From NCBI RefSeq assembly GCF_004359215.1, contig NC_090613.1, positions 5,497,951 to 5,561,950 on the forward strand: a DNA stretch of 64,000 nucleotides, given 5' to 3'. This DNA comes from Bremia lactucae (lineage: Eukaryota; Oomycota; Peronosporomycetes; Peronosporales; Peronosporaceae). Position numbers and translations under genes: made by a program. Below the pieces are notes generated by a model. The model ran no database searches. It saw only the letters and a list, made by a program, of their open reading frames with translations, and was not told the DNA's origin. Positions 22,450 through 31,702 of the stretch are shown here, piece by piece (the first letter of the stretch is position 1; each line of letters opens with the position of its first letter).

Positions 22450-23649
22450 ATGGTGGCAATAACGCAACACCGTCAAGATGGCCGTGCTAGCAATGAGCTG
22501 CGGCCATTTGCAGCCGAGCAAGGCGCACTTTTTCGAGCCGATGGATCGGCGCGAATGTCGCATGGTAGTAGCACCGTGCTTGCAGCAGTATATGGCCCGG
22601 GCCAAGCGCGCAATTGGCGCACCGAAAAGGAAGACAAAGCCACGCTAGATGTGTCGTTTAAACTTGAAAAAGGCATTTTCAGTGCGTGATAGGGACATGA
22701 TTATGCGTTTAATATGACAGTGACGTAACAAGCGACTGACTCTGGTGGTTGTAGCGTCTAAGGAGAAGGAGTACGAACAGATCCTACGCGAAACTTTTAC
22801 GCCGATTGTGCTCACGGACACCTTCCCGCGTGCCGTCATCAGCATCGTAGTGCAAGTTATCGAAGACAATGGATCGATATCCTTTCCACCTCATATATTA
22901 TTGTGTTGATGTATTTGAACGATGCACTGATGAGAATACAGTTATCCTTAACTTTGAAAACGTCGTTTATGTGACTTGTGATCCACACTTACTAGCAGTG
23001 GCAGTTAATGCTGTGAGTTTGGCGTTAATGGACGCTGGAATTCCAATGATATCGGTCGTCACAGCGACTGCGTGTAGTATCTTTGTCGACGGAAATATGA
23101 ATTTGGATCCAACATCAGCTGAAGAGGAGGTGCTACTGTACTAGCTTACCTGTTCTTGCGAAGAATACATAGGTCTAATATCTACATTGTTTTGTGTGTT
23201 AGAAAGCTGTATCGTGGGTCACTCTTACGCGATCGAGTACGAGTAACGGAGTCTTGAGTTGCATCACAAATGGTATATCTCACAGTTATGTGTATACGAA
23301 CATTTTTTGCTGATTAATTGGTTGAATTTGGACAGGATTGCTATCAGAAGAGCAATTCTTTGCATGTTCAGAAGCGTGCCAGAGGTTTTTATTATTTTAG
23401 TTTTAGTGCTTATCGAGTTAACTAAAACGCTTGCTTGGTGCTTTAGGGCATCGGAAAGTGTGGCAGCATTCTTTCGCATCGTCCAGCAAAAAAAGTATCT
23501 ACCCGAGTCCGTTGAACGGTAAATTGCAACTGAATGATGTCGGCAATAAGGAAACCCATGTGTTTGTCATGCTGGGTCGTGTTGTCGTTGAAGTTGACGC
23601 TGACGCTAGAAAATTTTCTTTAATATATGTTGAGATCATTCGACGATAA
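22450..23649 (+). CDS. RRP46: Exosome complex subunit RRP46 (RNase PH-like)
   Basis: Structural subunit of the RNA exosome ring that degrades and processes RNA in nucleus and cytoplasm. Proposed exons: 22450-22681, 22755-22876, 22989-23129, 23467-23649 (about 225 residues; human EXOSC5 has 235). Family signatures are ELRPFAAEQGALFRADGSAR, then STVLAAVYGP, ITPIVLTDTFPRAVIS-like sequence in exon 2, and LLAVAVNAVSLALMDAGIPM and LDPTSAEEE in exon 3. Intron 1 is GT-AG (73 nt). Intron 2 is AT-AC with U12-type signals. The last exon is least certain: a conserved-looking ESVAAF lies just upstream in another frame, so either a different splice or a one-base frameshift is possible. The catalytic RNase PH residues are expected to be absent in this family, so it acts structurally. 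Confidence 0.85.
22877..22988 (+). other. AT-AC (U12-type) intron in RRP46
   Basis: The intron begins ATATCCTTT, the exact U12-dependent donor consensus, contains TTATCCTTAAC (22942-22952) matching the U12 branch-point consensus, and ends CCACAC. It is 112 nt and phase 0. Removal joins codons GGA TCG to TTA CTA GCA, recreating the conserved GSLLA junction of RRP46/EXOSC5. Translation without splicing meets a stop after 10 codons, and no GT donor gives the conserved junction. The distance from branch point to acceptor (about 37 nt) is longer than usual for this class. Confidence 0.85.
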
Positions 23650-24257
23650 GCATAACTAACGCAGTTTGGTGTTTAACCAATTGATATATCACCATGTCCA
23701 GCGCCTCAATTGTATAATTGCCAATGCTGGCAGGTGCAAGACTAATTATTTTTGATGTCTAATTTTTATGCAAGATACATCATTGCTTTGTCGGAAAACA
23801 GAAGGTAGCACTTTGTACAATGCATTACTGATTCGGCAGCCATAGACTAACTTAGCTTCTTCCTTACTTAAATTCTACTTGGCGTCGCTTCGAATCATGT
23901 AAGTTGAGTCTTGTCAATGCCAGTCAAAATAGCCACATTTTGTCGATTTGAGCCAACACAATTTGTTATGCGTCTAATCAAAGACAACGACCAAACATGT
24001 TACCAACAAATCCCAATTCAAGATTCCTTTCGTATGCAAAAAATATTGCTGTAAAGTCTGTTGTAGCGTTTTTCTACCAATCATAATGTTAGGATTCTTT
24101 TTAAAAACGCTTAAATTGCCGAAGAAGTCACCACCAAGGTATGCGAGTACTCCTTTAAGCGGCGCTACATGCCCCCATTTGATATCATCAACGCGCTTGT
24201 GGAGCAATGTGTGTAATAACTTACCATGCGATGCCTTAAGTTTGTCCTGAAAACAGG
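23650..24257. other. Intergenic between RRP46 and NF-YA
   Basis: About 600 bp holding the 3' flank of RRP46 and the upstream region of NF-YA. A minus-strand open frame (23974-24273) and a short plus-strand stretch near 24125-24225 look weakly coding, but neither has a recognisable domain. They are not called. Confidence 0.5.
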
Positions 24258-25011
24258 ATGGAAGACACCACAAGCAGCAGTAGCGACACCAAGTTGGTCT
24301 TTACCGACTCGGACACCAATGCGGCCAATAGCGACGCTTCGCAGGCAGACCTCCAAGCCCAGCTCGCGCTTTTTCAGCAGCAACAACAGCAGTACATTCA
24401 ACAACTTGTACGTACGTCGTTTCACGCTCTTACGTTCAATAAAGAACACTGACGGATTTATTTTCCCTATTGTCACTGTTTAGATGGTATGAATATATCT
24501 AGCGCGATGCAAAAAAAAACGCATACAGCTACACTGACCATCTTTTTACCTGTATGCGACTAATTACCAGCAACAAACGAATAGTGAGCAACTTCGCGCC
24601 ATGTACAGCTCTAACGCAATGATGCAGCCCTATATGGTACACGCTTGGTTTTGATGCTTGCTGTCCTCGAATTATTACCAATCAAAATGATCTTAGCTGT
24701 CCCAGTCGATGTTTCCGCGTCCTTCGACCCCCAACTCTGCGGACGCGACGGAGGAGGAACCTGTCTACGTGAATGCCAAGCAATACCATCGTATCATGAT
24801 TCGACGCCAACAGCGAGCAAAGCTCGAAGCCAAACTCGGAAACAATCGCCAACGGAAAGCGTATTTGCACGACTCTCGCCATAAACACGCCATGCGGCGG
24901 CCGCGTGGCCCTGGAGGTCGATTTTTGACCAAGGATGAGATTCAAGGCTTGAAAGATGGCACGATGGTGTTTGAAGACTTGCCACGAAAAGCTGCGCCGA
25001 AGCAGCAATAG
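24258..25011 (+). CDS. NF-YA: CCAAT-binding factor subunit A (NF-YA/HAP2)
   Basis: Sequence-specific subunit of the trimeric CCAAT-box factor, acting in the nucleus with NF-YB and NF-YC. Three exons, all phase 0: 24258-24407, 24571-24636, 24697-25011 (176 residues), with donors CTT|GTACGT and ATG|GTACAC and acceptors ACCAG| and TTTTCTTAG-like |CTG. The N-terminal part is a serine/aspartate stretch followed by a glutamine-rich segment, typical of the activation region. The C-terminal part contains the conserved core: EPVYVNAKQYHRIMIRRQQR, which binds NF-YB/NF-YC, and RKAYLHDSRHKHAMRRPRG, which binds DNA. The histidines and arginines expected for CCAAT contact are present. The gene runs toward the minus-strand neighbour, with 119 bp between their ends. 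Confidence 0.93.
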
Positions 25012-25130
25012 CTCGTTTTTGGCTTGAGGTAGTTTGCACGATTGCCAGAGCAGCATGCGCACCTTATATTGTATTCCGTAATGTAGGTAATGAAAGCAAG
25101 AGTTGCATCTCGTCGAAGAATTTCTTGCAC

Positions 25131-27289
25131 TTATTTATCCGGAGGACGTACATATACCATTTCACCAGACTTGGATATAATCAGTCCACAAGGACGCGTA
25201 CGCTGGGGCTTGTCTTCAAGCCCAAGACTTGCCCAAATCCGACGATTTCCAAGCGCTGTCAGCTGTGCGCGTTTCGTTGCAATTGATTCCTTATCAAAGC
25301 TTTCGAGGGGCGTGAAAATGCTATTGATGTGCAAATGACCTAACAAATGTGTAGCGTTAGCGACACAATGGTTCACGCAAATATTATCTTGCTCAGCTAA
25401 CACAACGTACTGGTATCGGTAAGTTCTCCAGCTTCCTCCTCCTCCCCATGATCTCCTTCCACTTTGGTGCTGGAATCGCGCTCAAGCGAGTTAACATGAC
25501 GTACGACCGTGGCCTTATCCGGCAACGCAGCTTCATCAGCTATAATAGAAGGCGCGGCTTCAGGCGACGGGGGTGCATCATAATCGTTTCTCCTGTACGC
25601 TGGTCGCTGACCTGCATGCAGTCAAGCACAAGACAGTTAAAGTGTGGCAATTCTTACGACAACACACGGCTCCTTATGACCATAAGTATTCTTAGCCGGT
25701 GTGCACGAACACGTCGAATTGCATGCACAATGCGAAAAGTGACAAAATCGTCCGCGCTGGCACACGCCCTTGTTTTGAAAATCATAGCACACACCCGTAC
25801 CGGATCCTTGGGGACTGCTACTTGCCGCACCACTAGCACTTCGTTTTTTCTTACTCGATGGCGCAAATTCCTGCAGAATAGAACAAAAAGCACGGTAAAA
25901 AAAAGGAGCTGAAGCATCCAAAATCCAGTAAAAAGCATTACATCTGGTGTCTGAGGATTCTCCAAACGAGTTTTTTGGTGAGCTTGCTTGACTGTGTTAT
26001 CGGGAAAATATTGCTCAATCTCGTCAAGTTTGATATCTTCGCCAATTGCTTTCTCAATCGTCGCTAAACAAACGCTTTCCAGTGGCATGTCACGATCAGA
26101 ACGGCATTGAACAAACTTCCAACCACCTATTAAGAACATAAGACATAAAAAGCGTCAGCGATCCAACAAAGCGACATCAATCAATCTGTCCGTACCTTTG
26201 CGCCATCCAAGGCCTAGTTCCGTCGCATTAAAATCTGGATTACCAGCCTCCCACGTGCTTTTGTCATGGGACGGAATGAACGTGAGCCACTCCGGATCAT
26301 AGACACACTCGATAATTCGCGACGACGCTTTCTTATCCTGTCGAAAAGCCTCAAATTCATCTAGTCCCATAAACCCCCAGGATTTGTTAAGCTTCTTTCC
26401 ATCTAATATTTTAGAGCACGTTACCTGGTGTAAACGTAATCCAGTCGTGATAGATCGGGGTACGCTTGTCATGAATCATGAGCTTAAATCCTGGCTTAGG
26501 AGGACGTCCTCTCCACTCGACGCCCAATTGAAAGTCTGCCGAGAGCATCGATGTGGGCGTCCAGTGGAACAATCCTTTCGATTGCCCAGGCGTGTACGGC
26601 AGTAGCACAGGAGTAAATAAAAGCCCAGCATTCTGTCGAGTTTGCGAAACCCGCGGCAGGATGCTACGAATCACATGACTCACCCGATTGATGGGGTACA
26701 TTGACTGCAAAATCAGCTGGAACATGTCGGCAGGCTGGCCTTTAGGGGGAGGCAATTGCTTCCGTGGACCCACAACGTCGTTCTGGATCAATTTAAGTCG
26801 ATCCTGCAACTTTGAAGTCATGACAGGACTGCCATTGAGGGCTAAAATGTCGTAAAGAAGCAGCGTGAGGACGGATTTGCTACCGTCTTTTTCGCACACC
26901 ATGAGGCCGTCAAGGATTGTCCATTGATGCGGCACGACCGTGTTACGGTCCACTCCTGGCTGTAATCGATCGGGCCGCACGGGGCAGAAGAGCGTCACTT
27001 CACGAAACTCGTAATTCTGTGAAATAAGGTAGCAGCGGCCCTGTACGAGCAGCGCGAGATACCGCACACCGACAGACTTTTCGCACACAAAGTACGGATG
27101 CTCGCCAATCAGCTGCTCATTACCGCGCACCATGGTTTGGGCGACGTTCACGGGCGCACGATCTAGTTCATTCCAACCCACAATGGCGTTAATCTGACGT
27201 TGTAGCTGCTTTTTCGTGCTCACATGCACTGGCTGTCCGAGCTCCATATGAACGCCGGCAATCGTTTGCGTGCCGGCGGGCGCAGCCAT
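25131..27289 (-). CDS. mRNA guanylyltransferase-like protein with CCCH zinc finger
   Basis: Six exons on the minus strand: 27289-26425, 26402-26196, 26126-25942, 25870-25658, 25606-25411, 25339-25131 (624 residues). The N-terminal two-thirds follow the capping-enzyme nucleotidyltransferase fold: motif I CEKSVGVRY, motif III WTILDGLMV, IIIa LLLYDILALNG, motif IV AGLLFTP, motif V ADFQLGV, an OB-fold strand IIECVYDPEW and motif VI-like WKFVQCRSDRDMP. The usual KxDG aspartate, the DGE glutamate and the DGLIF aspartate are replaced, so GTP transfer is doubtful although the lysine remains. A CCCH finger follows (C-x8-C-x5-C-x3-H, CYDFQNKGVC...CHFSH), then a cysteine-rich and an acidic region. Four introns are 51-71 nt GT-AG; the second gap is only 22 nt. 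The start at 27289 avoids an upstream frame lacking family similarity. Confidence 0.8.
26403..26424 (-). other. 22-nt putative micro-intron (or frameshift site)
   Basis: Between FTP and DGKKL of the guanylyltransferase-like protein the frame must shift. A 22-nt segment with GT..AG ends (GTAACG ... ATTAG) removes the shift and an in-frame stop exactly. Spliceosomal introns this short are exceptional, so an indel in the gene or assembly is the main alternative. Confidence 0.5.
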
Positions 27290-27462
27290 ATTCGTAAATC
27301 TAGTAGTTCGAGCCAAGTTTGGTGGAATGGCTTCATAAGTACTAAAACATTTCGTGAAATTTGATAAATACGCCGACACATGTCGTTTTTCAGTGAGGTT
27401 TTTCAAGAAAAATTCACCCATACCGATATCAATCAAGCTAGCAAGTCAAGAAAAACAAAACA

Positions 27463-29068
27463 ATGACGGACAAAGTCGTCAAGACGAAAGCTGTCGTCTT
27501 CATCTCTGATGGTAGGATCCTCCAACACTGTTTCAGCAAAAGACAATAATGTTTAATGTAACGTTTCTAATCGTTCAAAGCTTCAGACGACCATGACGCA
27601 TCAATTCCTTGCACTCAAGTCGCCTCTTCCCCGTCGAGTTCCATCGTTAGTGACAGTGACAGCGACGTCAAATTGGAAGAAATGCTGAACTATTTGAGTT
27701 CAAACACCAAAATCAAGAGTATTAGAAAGAGTGCCAAGCTCAAGAGCCCTCCACGTACGAAAAAGAAGGTGCGTAGTTGCTCTATCACGACCACATCGTC
27801 TCTTGAAAAGACGCCAGTGCCAGCACTAAAGCGCCGTGCATCCGAAAAAAGCGTGTCGTCACCAAAGACCCCACCAGCCAGTCGATCAAGCAAACAAAAG
27901 CCTATAACGCCCTCATCAACGCAGAAATCGTCTATGAATGCATCACTGGTGTTTGATATGGTGACTTCATTAAGTACCAACGATCCAGGGGTTGCAATTG
28001 CTACGCTTCGAAGCATTGTAGTGCTTGGGAAAGAGTACCCATCTAATTTGCTCTATGCGGAGCTTATTGATCGTATTCAGAGTCACGAAGCCATTGTGTA
28101 CAAAGACGCAGTCGCCATCTATGCGGCGCTCGTGTTTGTGTTTGACAAGGCAATTTCATGTAGCTGTGCCCTTACGTTTCCAAATAAATGGGAACCTTTG
28201 GCCACCGCGCTGCAAGAAGTGAGTGGCAATGGGCGAGTGAAAGACGATGGCATGGCGCGAAAAGACGAAACGTGGCGGCGCCACTTGCTTGTGGTGCAGT
28301 TTTTCATCTATTGTTTCCAAAAAGACATGGTTGCGTGTCGTTCGCGGTATGAGTCCTTCGAAGGGAAGTCTTGGATGTTTCATACTCGCCTGTCTTCATT
28401 ATTACAGACCGATGCCATTACTTCAAAAGCACGGAAAACGTCGCGTATAAATTCAACAAAATTACGCAACAATGCCCATATTATCAGTGCCATTGGCTGG
28501 GGGCTCCAGTTGTGGAAGCGTGTGTACGACGAGGAAGCCAAGGAGACGCTTAAAAAAGACACGACGAATGAGGCATGTTGCGAGATGAACTCGTTTTTGC
28601 AGCAGGAAGGCGAGCAGGCCTGTATGGCGGTTGTTCGGTTGATTGAAATGCTCTACATGTGCACGGACCAGCACGTAAACGCACTTCAGCGTATTCAAGC
28701 AGGTCTTGGGGAATTCACGCGGCCAACTTGCATTAAATTTGCACAATCTCTTCAATCGCCTGCTTTACGAACAGAGTTGGCGACGACGATGATTGGACTG
28801 TCGAATAAGGCGCGAAGTACTGAAATCGAGTGGTATGAGTGTAACGCGCTTGGTCGGGTACAGCTAGCGATGAAGTCAGGTACGTTAAGTTAATTAAGTT
28901 GCGATGGAATTGATGAAAAGACTAATACGCTGTAAATTAGATACGAGCAGTGATCTCGCGCACACGGATGGCTACTCCTGGTCTCACTTTGACAGCTTTA
29001 TAACTATGCAGCCGCAAAACAATTTTACAAAATTACTTCAAGAAATTTCGCGCTTGCAGCACGACTAG
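27463..29068 (+). CDS. Unknown protein: basic disordered N-terminus, helical C-terminus
   Basis: Three exons: 27463-27511, 27587-28879, 28941-29068 (489 residues), with introns of 75 nt (G|GTAGGA...CTTCAG|A) and 61 nt (G|GTACGT...AAATTAG|A). Stopping at the first stop after 28879 would lose the last 42 residues. The first 140 residues are acidic then lysine/serine/proline-rich (KSAKLKSPPRTKKK, SPKTPPASRSSKQK), with likely nuclear-localisation character. The rest is a continuous alpha-helical region with many leucine and aromatic residues (VVQFFIYCFQKDMV, RLIEMLYMC), suggestive of a scaffold-like repeat fold. No catalytic motif was recognised, and the family is unknown to me. It is divergent from the guanylyltransferase-like gene, with 173 bp between start codons. 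Confidence 0.8.
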
Positions 29069-29285
29069 ATACATTGACGCTTTATGTTACATGAACATGT
29101 GGCCTTTAATGGCTAACAATATCAAGTGCTACTCATTTTGTTTAAACTTGGATGCATGTGCTTCACCAAAACACGCTGCTGGAATTAAACGCTGTCGAAG
29201 CTTCAAAGATGGTTTCATCCGTGTAGACTGCTACGCTCCCCATACTACCATCGACGAAAAATACATCAGTATTGCTCAGAAGGCA

Positions 29286-31299
29286 TCAATAGCGAGCAAC
29301 ATACTTATCTGAGGCTGCGAGATATATTCCTTGCTCATAGGAAAAATCTCCGCTAGTTTTGTACGAACTCAAGGGTTGTGGTTGTTGCCTTTGAGAACGA
29401 TATAACATGAGCAAATTTTACTTTTACCTCTTTGTGAGGTTTAAACTTACAGAGTGATTTGCTCCAAGCTGCTTGCTGCCATATTGAGAGACGCCATTGA
29501 AAATCTATCGGGAAATGTATAATCGTGACATACTGACGCAGAAAGACAGCTTGCCTCAAATGAAGTCGTACCCGCCATGGCCAAAAATGGCAACCTTGTC
29601 CGACCTAGAACGCCTGATTTCTCCGACACCTGCCAATTTGGACTCGAGCAAAGAAGTGCTAGAATGTCTTACGTAAGGCACGAGAAGATATCAATTGATG
29701 TATGTCGTACGCACCACGACGTATGTCGAGGCATGCGAAGGTCCACGAAAGCCATGTGACCTCGCTCAAATCCTAGCACGACGTTGAACGGGCTCAAGTA
29801 TTCATGTGTAAAGAGACCGCCCAAAGCGTCCACGTTCTGTAATTATGAAAAGAAATGTTTAAAATTCTTCAAATCGGGAATGATGGTTGTCATACCACAA
29901 ATGCGTGAAGAGGAACTTGGAGTTGCGGCGAGCGCGCACGAGTGTCTGCGACTTGAAAGTCGCCTCCATCGGTGGTCCAGCTGATCTGAGAATCCAGTGG
30001 TGACCAGCGAACGCTACTTACGACATCGTAGGCATTGAATTTGCCAATGACGGCTGCTGACTGTGGAATTCCATGGTTTCGGAGATCGGTTAAAACGACA
30101 GTCTCGTCAAATCCTGTGGCAAAAATGCAATTCCAGTAAAATTTTCTCGAAGGCGCAGATTAGTTGCAAAGCCTACCACCAGACAGCACTTGCGAGTGTC
30201 TATTAGGCGAGACAGCAAGTTCTCGAATCGTGTCCGAGTGGACCGTGTTGATTGGATCTGTGGAGTAGACATAAGCTGTAATATACCCACCAAATCACCC
30301 GGCAAAGTAGTTGGAGTTCCGCACCTTGCAGTCTACAAGGACCTCCGATTGAAAGATGAATTAGTTGAATGTCTTTGCCAATTGCAAGGACAGCTGTCTG
30401 TGCTCCGATCCAGTTGATATCGCGAACCTCCTGCAGAGTTCGAATGATGTCGTCATTTGACGAAAATTGCTTTACTAAATATATGCTCGCACCTCTTCCA
30501 CCAAAATGTGTGCTGGCGAGCCGGATGAAACCAAAAAATTTGTCACGAAAAGTCGGTTTTTCTCTGACTTTACAGCCGAGGAATCTGCAGAGATTTCAGT
30601 GCCTACAAGCAAAAATCCATCCTCTCGAATAATAGGCTTGGACAATGCTAAAGACGTGGTTACGTTTAAATCAACACGCAATAACGGAAATGTCTAAATG
30701 GCTCGTACGAAATAGTGTGCCGTCTTGCCGCGAGTCGAAAGTGATATAGTGACTGGGATTGAAATGGCTCGAGAACGATGAATGATTGTGCATTAGCAAG
30801 GGTGAGGACGGCAATGCTGTATTACTAAGCAAACTACTCGCCAAAAGTTAGACCGCTTCAAAAAGAGTTGAAAAACGTAAGCTTACTCTTCGTAAACCGA
30901 CGATGTATTCGTCGCCGAAACCGGGGACGGAACCATGGCCATTAATGAGATCGAATTCGGCATCATCGGATCTTGCGGCATACAACCCAGTGTTGGCTCA
31001 GTCATCTCGTGGTCGCAAGACTGAGTGCCGTAGCTTTCCAGCTTCATGTGCGAATCGGCGAGGATATCCCAAAAGCTATCTTCATTAACGCCAACTCCAC
31101 CGTAATGTGCGGCAAACATGGCGGAATCCGTGTGCTCCATGTCATAATTGGTATCTATTGTCTGGTCCATATTTGATACTTCGTCGCTTGTAAAATTCGA
31201 AGGCGACATTGCCGTGGTTATCTTATTCGCCATTGGTTCGGCAATTGACTGTGGCGGAGATCCAGGTTTCGACGACGACGACAAGGCGGTAGTCGTCAT
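29286..31299 (-). CDS. WD40-repeat protein with long acidic N-terminal region
   Basis: Nine exons on the minus strand, all with GT-AG introns of 53-81 nt and a consistent phase: 31299-30887, 30833-30709, 30647-30493, 30430-30325, 30257-30177, 30113-29896, 29836-29711, 29629-29451, 29388-29286 (501 residues). The first 190 residues are serine/threonine- and acid-rich without known domain. The remainder contains WD40-like blades: VRDINWIGAQTAVLAIGKD, HSDTIRELAVSP with QVLSGG, FDETVVLTDLR, VRWSPLDSQISWTTDGGDF, VVLGFERGHMAFVDLR and a final GIYLAASDKYVARY. Such propellers are protein-interaction platforms; the partner cannot be read from sequence. Exon ends were fixed by phase and by WD40 continuity. 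The 3' exon is the least constrained. Confidence 0.8.
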
Positions 31300-31469
31300 T
31301 GTAGCAGAACACTGGGTGCACTATTGGGAATTCAAAAATGAAGACAATAAGGTCTTAATTGAAGAGATACGACCCGGCCACACACTGTTATAAAGTCTTT
31401 CCAGAGCTAGAAAGTGCGAGCGAGCGGGTCGCTCCACCCTCATGGAAAAGACCCGATTTTATGTGCATT

Positions 31470-31476
31470 AGAGTGA
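31470..31476 (-). promoter_or_regulatory. Initiator-like element upstream of the WD40 gene
   Basis: TCACTCT on the minus strand fits the oomycete initiator core TCAYTYY and lies about 170 bp upstream of the WD40 start codon. No TATA box is seen. Position and consensus support it; transcription start was not mapped. Confidence 0.4.
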
Positions 31477-31702
31477 CAGCGTTCGACATTGATTACTTCA
31501 GTCGATCAACAATATAATTTCATGTTTTGGTGTGACATTCATGATACATTACCATATAGGAACGAGATACTTGCCATTTCCATCAAAGTCTCTTTGTCGA
31601 ACAGGAAGCTCTGCATGCTCAGGAATGCTGTATTTCAGCCAATCACTTGGCGTTGCATGAAGTGTGCAAGAAAAGGATCCCATTATATTGCAATATTACG
31701 CA

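Noticed and set aside
23974..24273. 99-codon minus-strand frame near NF-YA
   Set aside because: Overlaps the NF-YA 5' end and lacks recognisable motifs; the opposite strand reads equally well over part of it.
25131..25403. Separate small gene on the minus strand
   Set aside because: A GTACGT donor at 25410 and a TTAG acceptor at 25340 join it in phase as the last exon of the guanylyltransferase-like gene; its apparent start is GTG.
25448..25912. 154-codon plus-strand frame
   Set aside because: Antisense to the CCCH and C-terminal exons of the guanylyltransferase-like gene; composition and splice logic favour the minus strand.
29091..29312. 73-codon plus-strand frame
   Set aside because: No domain, overlaps the 3' end of the WD40 gene on the other strand and follows directly on the neighbouring gene.
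30640..30710. Frameshift in the WD40 gene separating it into two genes
   Set aside because: A 61-nt GT-AG intron at 30648-30708 resolves the frame change without any indel.
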